From assembly GCA_023897205.1 (NCBI GenBank), contig JAHWDD010000013.1, positions 478,541 through 542,540 on the forward strand: a DNA stretch of 64,000 nucleotides, given 5' to 3'. How positions within the stretch are numbered: position 1 is the first letter of the stretch; every line of letters begins with the position of its first letter. A program made the position numbers and the translations under genes. The stretch is from Exophiala sp. HKRS030. Lineage: Eukaryota > Ascomycota > Eurotiomycetes > Chaetothyriales > Herpotrichiellaceae. The notes under the pieces were generated by a model. It ran no database searches, was not told the DNA's origin, and saw only the letters and a program-made list of their open reading frames with translations. This document shows, one piece after another, positions 39,001 to 49,653 of this stretch.

Positions 39001-39654
39001 AAAGTTTAGAAAACATTATAGTCTCTACGTTAAATATGACCTAGCTTCTAAAGCGAGGTATAATCACTTAGTTAAAAAATGCTGTAATATTATCTTATTA
39101 TTTTGGCTATATAGTATCACTAGATACTTCATTAAGTAGTAAATTTTTTAAGTCCTTTTAATGTTATACTATAACTATAGCTTAGGTAGACTAAGATAAG
39201 GTCTCAGTTAATACTCTACTTATTTTACTTATGTCGCACTATATTCCACTTTTATAAATTAAATATGCGAGTAACATTAGCTTTCGAAAACAACTAATAT
39301 TAGGTCTAACCGTTTAACTTTGCAAGCCATTTTGAAATATAAATAAGACTAATAAGAGCGAGAGATTTCCGTCTTTATACCACTTATTCATAGTAATTAA
39401 CCAAATTAGAAGCCACTAGAAATGCTTTCTATATCGCGTTACTTTCCCTTCTCCCTAGTTAGCATTATAAAAAGTTAAGCTTAGTGCAGCACAGTAAGAA
39501 TTGCATGAACTAGGGAATTAATTTGAAGTTTATATCCTATTAGGAAGGGAGAGCTAAAAGTTTACAGTGTAAATATTAGATCACGCTATAACCTGTTATC
39601 TAGTTAGGACTAATATATAGGTACTTATAATTAGGTATAGTCACAGAATAGAGG

Positions 39655-39785
39655 GGTAAGAAGGAAGTGTGAACAAGAGAGTGAGGGAGAAGAAGAGGGT
39701 ATGTGTAAGGGAGAGAGTATATATATGTGTGAGGAAGAGGGTAAGGGTAAGGGTGTAAGTAAGAGAGGGTTTAAGAGAGATAGGC
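39655..39785. repeat. Purine-rich low-complexity tract
   Basis: G/A-rich sequence with GTAAGG and GAGAGT motifs on the plus strand. It marks the right edge of the main AT-rich block. Confidence 0.6.
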
Positions 39786-39868
39786 AGCGATAGAAAATTA
39801 GAAGAAAAATCGTGAAGTTAATAGATAGAGCACAAAAATGTCAATTTTTCTTCTAATTTTCTATCGCT
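39786..39868. repeat. Perfect 25-bp inverted repeat, 33-bp spacer
   Basis: The left arm at 39,786-39,810 begins agcgatagaaaattagaaga. The right arm at 39,844-39,868 is its exact reverse complement. The arms would form a strong hairpin in RNA or single-stranded DNA. No gene is adjacent. It may be a MITE-like remnant or a structured RNA. Confidence 0.92.
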
Positions 39869-39996
39869 ATGGGATTTAGAGGACCATATTAGTTCCTTCG
39901 TATCCTAGGGAGTTCGTTCTCTGTCGCTCTATGAGTAGCACCTATAAGGATAGTGCATAGGATAGAAGTATTAGGCAGTTATAGTGAGCCTTAGAA

Positions 39997-40024
39997 GCCT
40001 TTATTTTGTTACTAAAATAAAGGC
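39997..40024. terminator. 11-bp hairpin, gcctttatttt / aaaataaaggc
   Basis: The arms are 39,997-40,007 and 40,014-40,024 with a 6-nt loop. It resembles an intrinsic-terminator-like stem, but in a fungal nuclear genome this has no established meaning. A smaller inverted repeat (aggcctat/ataggcct) follows at about 40,034-40,055. Confidence 0.4.
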
Positions 40025-40359
40025 GTATTAACTAGGCCTATAAGAGATAGGCCTTTCTTTTTAACTCAGTCTATCTATAAGTTAGCTTAATATAAGAGTA
40101 TAAGGTTAACTTATAAAGGTTAAGTCTCTAAGAGGCCATTCCTTGTCCAAAGGTATTAGGAACTAAAACGGGTTTCTACTTATTATACTAAGGATAACTA
40201 TGTAGTATTAACACACTTATCATTTATATTATCTAGCTTAGGCTTAAAGACTTAGAGATAACAATATAGCTTATTCTCTTACTTATATGATTTTATATCT
40301 CGCGTATATAAATAAGAGAACGATAATATTTAGTCATTATGAAGAGAAGATATTAAGAC

Positions 40360-40640
40360 ATTTAAGGAAGGGTTTACGTAGGAAGGAGAAAAACGAAGGG
40401 AAGAAGTTAGGAAAAGAAAGGGAAGTAAGGGTAGAGGTAGAAGGAAAAAGAGTGTATATAAGAGAGTAAGTGAGAGAGTGAGAGAGAGTGAGTAAGAGAG
40501 TGAGAGAGTGAGAGAGAGTGAGTGAGAGTGAGTAAGAGAGAGTGAGTAAGTGAGAGAGTAAGAGAGAGTGAGTGAGAGAGTGAGAGAGAGTGAGAGAGAG
40601 TGAGAGAGAGTGAGTGAGAGAGTGAGAGAGAGGGAAGAAG
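40360..40640. repeat. Purine-rich microsatellite, GAGAGTGAGT-type units
   Basis: From about 40,460 the plus strand is a run of gagagtga/gagtaaga units. Opposing long frames (Leu/Ser-rich on the minus strand, 40,330-40,779) arise from the repeat and do not look like a gene. Confidence 0.85.
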
Positions 40641-40690
40641 ATAAGAAGAGCATTAAGGGTAGAGAGGGAAGATACGGGCAAGACTTACAA

Positions 40691-40724
40691 AAAGTTTCTG
40701 CACCCCTAGGGGTGCGGAAACTTT
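40691..40724. repeat. 34-bp near-perfect palindrome centred on cta/tag
   Basis: The arms aaagtttctgcacccc and ggggtgcggaaacttt pair with one mismatch (a T where perfect pairing needs C). It sits at the start of a roughly 380-bp stretch with normal CA/TG content. A related short pair (cggaaac/gtttccg) lies at about 41,039-41,068. Confidence 0.85.
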
Positions 40725-42045
40725 TATCAACTTTTTCTGCATTTTTGCCGTTTTGGGATGCTGAGGCTTTCTTGCACAATAACTGCAGCCTTTTGTCGCT
40801 TTTTAAGCGCGCTCCTACCCAGGAAGAACATAGTGAGGGTCCTAAAAATGCCCAGGACGACAGATAGAAGTAGCAACAAAGTGATACTTAATTTCACGTC
40901 GTTATTTCGACCTAGGAACTAAGAATTTTGACTGCTTATCCTGTTTAAGGGCGAGTCTTGGGCTTAGTTAGTTATCTTGCTGAAGAGCAAAGGTCAACGG
41001 GAAATCAAAAATTATTGATTTTACCTCCTATTTTGCACCGGAAACTGGCCGCCTCAGGGCGTTTCCGCTTGAGCAGACAGAATAGGGTTATGTAGCTTTG
41101 GTATGTCCATCGTTTGGTCTCGTTTAGCTGCGTCCTCTGGAGACTTTATAACGGCAATAAAGCTTATCTTCTTGGTTACGTAGCATGAGTTCTTATGTAG
41201 ACAAATAGAAGTGACGTTTAGTGATTGTGAAGGAATGAGAAGGGAGGCATTAAAGGGAGAACGGGGGTAGAGGAGGGAAGGAAGGGAGCAAGGAAAGGTA
41301 GAGACAGGGAGAGGCAGGTAGGAAGAGAGAAATAGTAGAGGAAAGAAGAAAAGGGTTAAGGAGAGAGGAGAGAAGGAAGGGAGGAAGGGAGGGAGAAAGG
41401 GAAGAGGGGTTTGATCGGAGAGACAGGATGAAAATGGTAGATAGAGTGAAGTCCACATGCTCTCACACTGACCGTCCTCTGACTGTGATCTCGCACAGTA
41501 CAGTACAGGATAATCACGTCCTCTCTTCCTAGAGTGGTCTCACTATTCTTGAAATTTGCACTAAAAGGGAATAAGCATTACTGTACTGTAGAAATCGTTG
41601 ATCGGCCAAAAGCTAGAATGGCTGGGTCATGCTGTTCTCCTGGTCTTAATTCCAAATACTGTAGCAGCCGGCCATTCGAAAGTGAGTCATTTTTGCAAAG
41701 TCAATTCTCTTAGACTCAGGCTCACCTGGAGGGCAAGGTTCAACTCAAAGAGATGTCTCCCCGAAGGAGACACACAAATCCAAAATGCACCAAGGATCTA
41801 ACCGTCGCAGGGTGATTTCTACTCCTCAAACGGGGTAGGATTGGAAGATTTGGCATGGTTATTACTCATCTCGTCTAGCTGTGTCTTTTGGTATTCGGTA
41901 GAGAAACATGGCCATGCCTGGTCACGTCGCTCGACTCGTGTGCTGTGGACGAACACAAGTGAAAAAGAGCTAGGAAGCATAGGCAAGTGAGAGAGAGGGG
42001 AGAAGGAGGGAGGGAGAAAGGAAGAGTGCTATGACTGAGGGAAGG
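40725..42045. other. Less-mutated spacer with GGAAGG-type purine tract; no gene supported
   Basis: Composition is near normal. It contains a purine-rich tract at about 41,230-41,440 (ggaaggga units). Short frames such as 41,598-41,801 have no recognisable protein character. No RNA gene was seen. Confidence 0.6.
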
Positions 42046-42416
42046 GGACAGGACAGGACAGGACAGGACAGGACAGGACAGGACAGGACAGGACAGGACA
42101 GGACAGGACAGGACAGGACAGGACAGGACAGGACAGGACAGGACAGGACAGGACAGGACAGGACAGGACAGGNNNNNNNNNNNNNNNNNNNNNNNNNNNN
42201 NNNNNNNNNNNNNNNNNNNNNNNNNNNNNNNNNNNNNNNNNNNNNNNNNNNNNNNNNNNNNNNNNNNNNNNNAGGACAGGACAGGACAGGACAGGACAGG
42301 ACAGGACAGGACAGGACAGGACAGGACAGGACAGGACAGGACAGGACAGGACAGGACAGGACAGGACAGGACAGGACAGGACAGGACAGGACAGGACAGG
42401 ACAGAACAGGACAGGA
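42046..42416. repeat. GGACA pentanucleotide satellite with a 100-N assembly gap
   Basis: There is a tandem ggaca run from 42,046 to 42,172, then exactly 100 N at 42,173-42,272, then the same run to about 42,416 with few interruptions (acagaacagg near the end). The sized N run marks an assembly gap, so true array length is unknown. The opposing frames are repeat artefacts. Confidence 0.97.
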
Positions 42417-42559
42417 TAAATGGATGGGTGAAGTGAAGCCCTAGATTCTCGCACTGACCACTTTTCGTTCCCCTCGGCCTCTGACATATGCTTGCATAAG
42501 ACTGTACCGTACGAATAGAACAGTCACACCCCTCTTAGGTGTCAGCATTATCTCCTACT

Positions 42560-45500
42560 AACTCACTTTCCCTCTTAACTATTACCTTCCCTTATTATGT
42601 ACTGCCGTGACACTAGCGAAACACTCCCTTCTTTTAGTACTATGAGGTAAAAGCTAATAGTATAGTAAATTGGCTAGCCCTATTTTAGTCTTATACTGTA
42701 TAGTACACTGAATCTATCTAAGTTAGTATCTCTCTGTCGTAGTCTTATATAGAGAATCTTAGAATGATAAATTCATGCTAAACATTTATCTAACATTACC
42801 GGTAGAAGGTTAGCACGCTAATAATGCACCAGCTATAACAGTAGTGTCATAACGTTCTCTTATAAAGCAAATTAACTCTGGCACGAATGAGACCTCTATC
42901 TAAGGAGAGATAGCACTAATGCTACACACTAGGAAGAATGAGTCCTAGTTCATGGCAGTTAGTGACGTCCATGTTAAATACGGTCTATTCCTACTGTTAT
43001 AAGAGCTAAGTGACTCAATCTTAAATCGTGATATGTGTATAGGTCTTAAGTGCCTATAGAGGTCCTTAAATCCATAAAATCCTAGGTACTAATAATCTTA
43101 AGTCAGACAGGCAATAATCACCTATAACAGTATTTATGCATTGATAATATATACGCTAGCGCTTTTAAACCGCCTTATTTATAGACTATAAGTATATTAT
43201 CCTTAAGTTATATCTTATTAAGTTTAGTAGCTACTCTACTCTTAATCTTAATAGCGGCTAAACACTAAATAGGCATGTATAGATAGAACATTAATGGTAT
43301 ATTCTATATCTTAATAGCTTTATTTATATCACTATCAATTAACTTAACCTTATTAGCTAGCGCATATTCTCTTATGTTTCCATTACTAACTAGTCTGCAC
43401 CGCACCATCTAAGCGATTAAGCTTAGTCTCCTTATTCTCTGTCTAGGTATATAAGCGGATAATGTTAAGAAGTCTTATAAGGGAAGGCATTAAGTTAATA
43501 AGGAGGAGCGATTTTAAACGGAAAAGAACGCCGCGATGTAGCGGTTAGAGTCATTATATAGAGAGTATAAGTGAGAATAAGGAAAAGTAAATATGACGTG
43601 AACAGAGCGAAGGTTCTAGGGCCGAAAACGTTAAGGCGCCTAGAGATAAGTTTGTTAGAGTCGCAGTTTACTATTCTTAATAAGAGAGATAACTATCGCG
43701 GGCAAAAGCTATTAAAGAGAAAAGAGATAAGAATTAGTGACAATAAGATTTACTAGTTACTTATTAGCGGTATTAACTGGATCTAGTGCGTTTAACAGAG
43801 AAAGACATTTTAGTTTATACTAATACTTTAATCTGCGAAGTTAATAGATAGATTTAAATAGTGAGAGTCTTAATAAATAAAACGTTTATTAGTCTCTTAA
43901 CTTCTCTACACACTCTAGAAAGCACACTTTATCATTTAACTAGTAGAAGTAAGAGATAAGGGAAGGGTAATAAAACTCATTAAGAACTTATTAAGATAAT
44001 TATCAAAGGTTAATAGCGTAAGAATAGCACGTACACACATTATCAGCTAGTCTTTAGCCCTTTTAAGGATAGCTTTCAAAAGCGAACTATCTATTCAATT
44101 AAAGTCAGTTAAATATAGTTCGAAAATTATGTCGCGATAACGCATATAAACCGGTGAGAGTAAGGCGAAATTAAAGTGATCCGTGATTGATAGTGCAGCC
44201 TATCCTTAGCCTAAATGACTAAGTGCCCTTAAGAAGTCGCATGTGACACCTAGTCTAGCCCACTTAATTAGATAACGGTGTAACTCGCCTTAGCCTACAC
44301 TCTTTCCTGCGCTAATAGACCTAAAGGCTTTAACTCTTTAAGAGACTGACATGACACTATGCTAATCGATATGAGAGCGCTTACTCTCCTCTATAACACA
44401 TGTTCTCACCTAATAAAGAGGCTACGAACGTGCAGAGTCACGAATAGACTAATCTACACGGTAAGAGCCTCAAATGACTAGGGAACGTAGAATTAATGGA
44501 TTATTAACATTTTCTAGATAAATAACACGCTATGCAGAGCGATAATAGCGAACGTCCTCATAAGATTCGCCACTTAATAGACCTTTAATAAGTCTCTTTA
44601 TCTTCCCTAGTGAAAGACCTCACTCCTAAGATCCCTCTTTTAAAGGTGCACCATTAACTTTTATCTCCGTCAGCCATAAAAACCGATAACATAAGTGAAT
44701 GTAATGAATGTGTCTCTGGGAATAAAAATACTAATAAGGTGAGATAGATATATTATGAACTGTCTCCTATTAATTCTCTTATACCAGAACGAAAGATAAG
44801 GTCGCTAGGTAGACACACTAAGTGCTTATCTTTAAAGAGGGCTCACTCAGCTTTAGCACCATCAGATAGCGGTGCATTTATTAAGAAGTGACTATTAAGC
44901 GTTTTACCTAGTGATAAATGCGATACCTAAGATAACATAAGTCTGCCACCATCAAAACGATCTTAGTCCTTAGATTCATTAAGTCGCTAACTTTCGCAAT
45001 CTAGTAACGGCACGAAATCCACAGTTTTAGCAGATAAGAAATATTCGCCCTATAAAGATGTAAACTACCCTATGGTTTTAGAGACTAAGGGCAGTTTAAT
45101 GCGGCTATCTAATGCTAGTCTCGTGAAGGAAGACCGAATCTTATGCGAGAAGCTTCTCTATATATATCTAATCGCGTCTTAATCATTCGTTATTTAATAA
45201 CTAGTTCGACAAATTCTAGACTTTAATTTAAGGCTGATCCGAAGCCTAAGTCTATCTTAACCTATATCTTCCCCTCATTCTATTAATTAAAAACCTATAC
45301 ATTAATGGTTAAGAAGAATTTCGCGGTTTAATCGAAGGTTATAACGACCTCTAGGTTAAAGCCATTTCATTCTATAGGCCCCGGCCATAGCTAAACCATA
45401 TATATAGATGGTCTAACTTTACCGAAATTTAGTGTTAAAAGCTCCATATTAAACCTTTAGAGAAGTTATACTATATAGCGCGTAAGGACATTTATTTTCT

Positions 45501-46048
45501 CTTCTTAACTCACGAGGTAAAGTGTGAGAAGTAAGGGCTTAACTTAGTAGATTGACCGAATGCTTATAGTATAATGGTTACGCTCCGGGGAATTATAGAC
45601 ATCTTTCGCAAGGCTAACCATGCTTCGGAGATGCATAGGCCAGCCTTAGGATTTTCCATTTCGCATGACGACTAAAGCATGTGTATCTATGCTTACTATC
45701 CTAAGGTAAAGGGTTAGAACACATTATACTTTCGTAAGACAATTAAAGAACTTAATGTTAGAGACAAAAGGAGCGAACACAGATAAACTAGTCACTAATT
45801 TATACTTAATATTTACCAAATTTTCGCCCCGGCTCTACTCTGGTGACTTACCGCGGTAATTAATAAGCTGCCTAACCCGATTATAAGGACACTTAAACTA
45901 ACTAATATTAATAACCTTAGCGTATAAAGCTCATAGGATAATAGTAGTGCGCCCGAATCTCAAGATAAGAGGTTTCGTAAACCACAGCGAGGGAGGGGCT
46001 TAAATGCTAAGTTTCGAACCATAATTTAAAACTTATAACAGTAGCTAG
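42560..46048. other. AT-rich RIP-mutated block, third
   Basis: Same signature as the main block. Only one frame over 60 codons survives (43,571-43,756, plus strand, Arg/Lys-rich, extending both ways through stops); I do not recognise it. Nothing else was assigned. Confidence 0.75.
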
Positions 46049-46276
46049 AGCAGTAATGAAAAGACTCTGAGTAACAATGAAAGGATACTAAGAATAGGGA
46101 GACGTTATTAGTGGCTTAGCTAGAGTAGTAACGAATAGACTCTAAATAATAACGAAAGGAGCTAGTGCAATTACTTAAATAGTAAAGTGACCAGATTAAA
46201 TAGCAAAATGAACAGCTTAAAGAGCAGAGCGGATAGCTTAGACACTAAAGTGAACAGATTACAGAGCTTCTGCTAA
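46049..46276 (+). pseudogene. C-terminal remnant of a heptad-repeat (coiled-coil) protein
   Basis: One frame, broken by four stops, ends at TAA 46,274-46,276. The last part is four near-identical 21-bp units giving heptads such as NSKVTRL, NSKMNSL, KSRADSL and DTKVNRL (46,184-46,267), a regular pattern with hydrophobic positions expected of a coiled coil. Before that, an SSNEKTLSNNER-like 12-mer occurs twice. This is probably the end of a repetitive structural protein gene, partly RIP-mutated. The rest is not identifiable. Confidence 0.5.
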
Positions 46277-47149
46277 AGTAGTGATGCATCTTAAGTCTTT
46301 TCATTCGTCATCTTTTACTTCTTAACATGGAACCCAAGGGTTCCCACCGCCTATGATCAAAAATTTCTACTACTAAAGCCTGCTTATGATCCGGTCAAAA
46401 ATGAGCAGTATCGACTGAGAGTCAAACGGTAGATCACCTCGATGCGCCCTAAAGTTTCACTTGACCGACAGGATGATGGCGAGGACCTAAGATATATGAT
46501 AAAGTGCGCTACGCATCCGCGATTCGGCGCGTAGATGTATCACTTACTCAGAACCTGACTAACTATCGCGTTTACCTTACCCACCTAAAGTTAGTCGTGT
46601 GGTCGGCAGCCAAGGCGTAATCAGGCAACATCGCACTTTCTCTTCTGATGTCTTAAAGTTAACCCTGTTCTTCGCATTACGGATCGACGGCGCACATTGA
46701 TTGGATACAAGGGACTCCAGATCCTGACGCGCACATAGCCTTTTGGTGTTACGCCGATGTGTGATGGCATCCTTCGGGCAGCAGCATGCGTTATTGGGGC
46801 CGCTGGTCTGCTGGTTCGCCAGACACAACACGCTCAGGAGTCGACAATCCCGGGAAGTGAATGGTAAATGCACCCTAGCTCCACCTCTACCTGATATGCG
46901 GCTGTACACTTTGACATATTGGCCCGCATTGACCTAGATGACACGTCCCATCGCGCGCCCCCTCTGTTGACATCAAAGTACCTTCGCTTCAGCCCTAGCC
47001 TCCAACGCATTGAATCCGCGATTGATATCTACCGTCGTCGAGAGATTCCTCTTGATACTCTCCTTGCGCCAAATCGCTCGCAAGCCTGTCTCGTACGAGA
47101 GTACCATCAAGGAGGGTCCGATAGCCTTTTGAGCAATATTTCATCATGA
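46277..47149. other. Normal-composition stretch; no gene supported
   Basis: Several short frames exist on both strands (for example 46,577-46,909 minus and 46,919-47,149 plus), none with a recognisable domain. A 7-bp inverted repeat ggaaccc/gggttcc lies near 46,330. This may be more pseudogene debris linked to the next feature. Confidence 0.4.
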
Positions 47150-48030
47150 GCCCAGGAAGCTTCTTCCGGCGGACGCCTACACCATCAGGCTGGTCTAGGT
47201 CAAGCCTCCCGAGATAAACGCCACCACCGTGATACTGAATGAAGGATATGAGCCAATCCCACTCCCACAGGGAGAAGCAAAGGTATATACACTGGGCCGA
47301 ATAGAGAAAGATAACGTGGCTGTTGTCGGTTCGGCTCGAGGCGAGCAGAGAAAGTCGCTATTGTCAAAGTTGTGGGCAATAAACGTCGGACGTCCAGGAA
47401 CATGCCGAGCCGCAGAAAATTGGCCCGGCAGTGTTGCAGTATGAGTTGGGAAAGGAAAAGGGATCGAAGTGACCCAAACGCTAACTAAGCCACCCGGCCA
47501 GTTGCTGCAGGTTGTCATTGCGGCGGAAGACAAGTATCTTGGGCAAGAAACTGATGAAAGTTTGTTCACAACCCACTTGCGTCGACTCGAGGGTTTCCCA
47601 CGCCCATGACAGCGATATCGACGCCCCTCTCTGCCAGACCGCCTTTCGATGCCAAATATCGGCACGAGCCCGGCACGAATCCGGCACGGAGTGTGAAGCA
47701 CGATGAAGAATACGAGGTCCGGCGTACAGATGTGGGAGTCCCGACGAGATTCGCATGCACTATAACATGATCTAGCCCGGAGACCGGGTGATTAAGTCGG
47801 ACATGTCTCGGGAAAGATCAGAGGGCGATTCCACGACGCTCTTTGCTTTGAGATCGAAGCGGCGGGGTTAATGTATAATCCTCCTGTATCTACTGGTTCG
47901 CGGCATATGTGACTATGTGGGTTCACACAAGAACAAGGGTTTGCAGGAACGTGCGGCGGCTACGGCTGCAGCCTACGCCTGAGGGTTCCTCTTGACAATG
48001 GCTGAAGAAGTTGTACAAGGTGAGGCGTAA
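47150..48030 (+). pseudogene. PNP_UDP-type nucleoside phosphorylase-like gene, frameshifted
   Basis: Pieces of the fungal PNP/UDP-phosphorylase superfamily fold follow in correct order in changing frames: DAYTI (about 47,172), LNEGYEPIPLPQGEAKVYT and LGRIEKDNVAVV (47,235-47,325), VLQYELGK (about 47,434, for 'VVQYD-GK'), TLTKPPGQLL (about 47,480), THLRRLEGFPR (about 47,575), FDAKYRHEPGTN (47,644-47,680), PGDRVIKSD (about 47,775, for 'SGN-V--D'), ALCFEIEAAGLM (47,834-47,870, the hallmark 'ALCFEMEAAGLM') and RGICDYVGSHKNK with ERAAATAAAYA (47,897-47,980). It ends at TAA 48,028-48,030. At least four frameshifts and a TAG break it. Composition is normal, so decay was not by RIP. In fungi this domain often heads NLR-like proteins, but no NACHT or repeat part follows. 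Confidence 0.85.
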
Positions 48031-48750
48031 GAGTTATACGGACAATGGTAATATCCACCTTCCGTAGCAATAGTGTGGTCAATAGCTTATTCCTTTCCAG
48101 AAGAAGTAAGCTAGATAATGGCGGGAAAGGAATCCAATTAGAAGTATTATGCAACAGAATTGTCTGAATGCGTATGATCTTTGAATCACTTTCTTGAACA
48201 CAAGGCACAGAGAATGTCGATCCAAGTCCATGGTCGGTTTTATCTGCTTCGTCTGCTTCTCTCATTCCTGACTTGTAACCCAGCACTGTCAAGATGGAGC
48301 AATTCTGCAGCAAAGACTCGACAAGTTATCGCAAGAGAGTGACGGAAAGTTGGATGCGAGGGAGCCCACTATGCTGCCTCCTGAGTGGCTACGTCTGCGT
48401 TGGCAGAGAAACCAGATCAGTCAGTGAGTGGGACGCGGTCCCCGTAGTCCTTGTAGTTATCAAATTGGTTGAAAGGATTTTCGCATTCTGCCTGAAACAG
48501 ACTAATGAAAAGAGAGTGTCTCCTCTGAAAAAACGCAGGGAGCAAAACACTCTAACATCACGTTTTGGAGAGACCATTTGAATCCCGCCTTACAGGTACG
48601 AGTGAAAGAGATTAGTCAATTCCTCCAGAGTTGTCGAATCCAGCGCGCCAGAGCACAAGTCGAAAGTATCGCGACAGATGTGCTGAGCGGGAGGATACCC
48701 GCAAAGTCGTAAATACCGAGGTTAAGAATGACTGGGGAGCACCCTGGGTT
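48031..48750. other. Intergenic; no gene supported
   Basis: Short frames on both strands lack recognisable features. The region contains the 3' flank of the bHLH gene. Confidence 0.5.
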
Positions 48751-49653
48751 TCAGCAGGACCCTTTGCTGAAGTCTATTCTCCTCATATTTTGTAGTAGCG
48801 TGCAGTCTCCGCATTTGCCCAGCCTCTCGAGGTTTTGTACTTTCTCCCTCAAGCGCTGGATTTCGTCCCTCTTGTGACGACCCTCAAGCTCTGAGCGATT
48901 AACGTATTGTATCGCTCTCGCCATGATATCGCTCTTCCGGACCCTTCGACCGTGATCAGAGATTTCAGCATCGAAAAGCATCAAAGGAGAATTGGCCTCG
49001 GTGGCTTGTAGGATGCGATGAAGCTGGTTGATTTTCCCGTTAAGATTGTCACGGTATCGACGCTCAATCATGGTGTGATTGTGTTTAGCCCTGAGGCTCG
49101 CAGAATCTTCGTCCTCGGACGAATCAGATCGACCTCTTTTCTTCTCTGGTTTTGTCTCGATCAATGGAACCTGATCTCCAGTCCCCAAGTGTGCTTGAGC
49201 TATTGCTCCTGCAGAACTTTGGCTCGCAGGGACGCCTGGCGCCAGACCTGGTCCTTCTCTAGCGTCGATACGCAAATTATTGGGCGAAGCTGCGAATCGT
49301 GTCACCATACTAGACTTTTTCCCAGACTTCTTTGTGCCTGGTGTGATAGGTGGCTGGGATTGTTCATACTCAATGAGCATTCGGGTATTAACAGGGCCTG
49401 TCGATAGTTGCGGCGAGGAAACGAGAAGTGTCTGCGAGGGTACAATGAAGGATACCGGTACCGTGTTTTCAACCGAATCAAAATACACTGGATTCACAAA
49501 GGGCGACTTTGTCGTTGAATAGTTAGCAAATTGCAAATCTTGCGGTCCGCCCTGTATAGGCCATTCATCAAAGTATGTCAGGTCGGGATAATTGTCATTA
49601 TCATTGTTACGTTGAAGGAAAATATCATCATCGTAAGAGGATTGCTGGGACAT
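48751..49653 (-). CDS. bHLH(-leucine zipper) transcription factor, SREBP-type basic region
   Basis: This is a complete 300-residue frame without introns; the ATG at 49,653 is the first in frame and the stop is at 48,751-48,753. The N-terminus is acidic and Asn/Asp-rich (residues 1-35), followed by Ser/Pro/Thr-rich linkers and a basic/acidic patch KKRGRSDSSEDEDSAS (171-186, likely nuclear localisation). The basic region RAKHNHTMIERRYRDNLNGK (188-207) has H-x-x-x-x-E-R-x-Y-R with Tyr at the position that sets SREBP-like factors apart from other bHLH proteins. Helix 1 is about 201-215, the loop 216-239, helix 2 DIMARAIQYVN (242-252), then a coiled region with leucines ELEGRHKRDEIQRLREKV (255-272) and a CGDC near the end. 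It should bind E-box or SRE-like DNA as a dimer in the nucleus. It has no transmembrane segment, unlike true SREBPs. Target genes are unknown. Confidence 0.9.
   Translation of the reverse strand: MSQQSSYDDDIFLQRNNDNDNYPDLTYFDEWPIQGGPQDLQFANYSTTKSPFVNPVYFDSVENTVPVSFIVPSQTLLVSSPQLSTGPVNTRMLIEYEQSQPPITPGTKKSGKKSSMVTRFAASPNNLRIDAREGPGLAPGVPASQSSAGAIAQAHLGTGDQVPLIETKPEKKRGRSDSSEDEDSASLRAKHNHTMIERRYRDNLNGKINQLHRILQATEANSPLMLFDAEISDHGRRVRKSDIMARAIQYVNRSELEGRHKRDEIQRLREKVQNLERLGKCGDCTLLQNMRRIDFSKGSC

Larger units (their letters stand above)
5900..39640. other. Main AT-rich RIP-mutated block
   Basis: About 34 kb with almost no CpA/TpG and excess TpA. The longest non-repetitive start-to-stop frames are about 60-100 codons. 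Recognised contents are listed separately. Milder patches with more CA/TG lie at about 18,000-18,900, 20,830-21,300, 22,550-23,060, 24,200-25,900, 26,880-27,100 and 28,740-31,500. For 5,900-7,320, 18,600-21,790, 22,226-24,900, 25,400-27,650, 30,840-32,100 and 32,700-39,640 I could assign nothing, although scattered coherent frames suggest decayed coding sequence. My reading of these parts was not exhaustive. Confidence 0.85.

Noticed and set aside
40330..40867. Leu/Ser-rich minus frames and Arg/Glu-rich plus frame
   Set aside because: Products of the purine-rich microsatellite; no domain.
42046..42416. Telomere-like repeat
   Set aside because: The GGACA unit does not match the usual fungal TTAGGG telomere, and the array is internal.
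42029..42487. Opposing 137- and 152-codon frames
   Set aside because: Pure translation of the GGACA satellite and the N gap.
45555..45640. tRNA-like start (tatagtataatggttacg resembles a tRNA A box)
   Set aside because: No B box, no pairing acceptor stem and no CCA-end context found; likely chance or an old SINE trace.
47195..47760. Minus-strand frames of 168 and 91 codons over the phosphorylase pseudogene
   Set aside because: The plus strand carries the conserved phosphorylase motifs; the minus frames are shadows.
49018..49522. Plus-strand frames of 129 and 80 codons
   Set aside because: Antisense to the intact bHLH gene.
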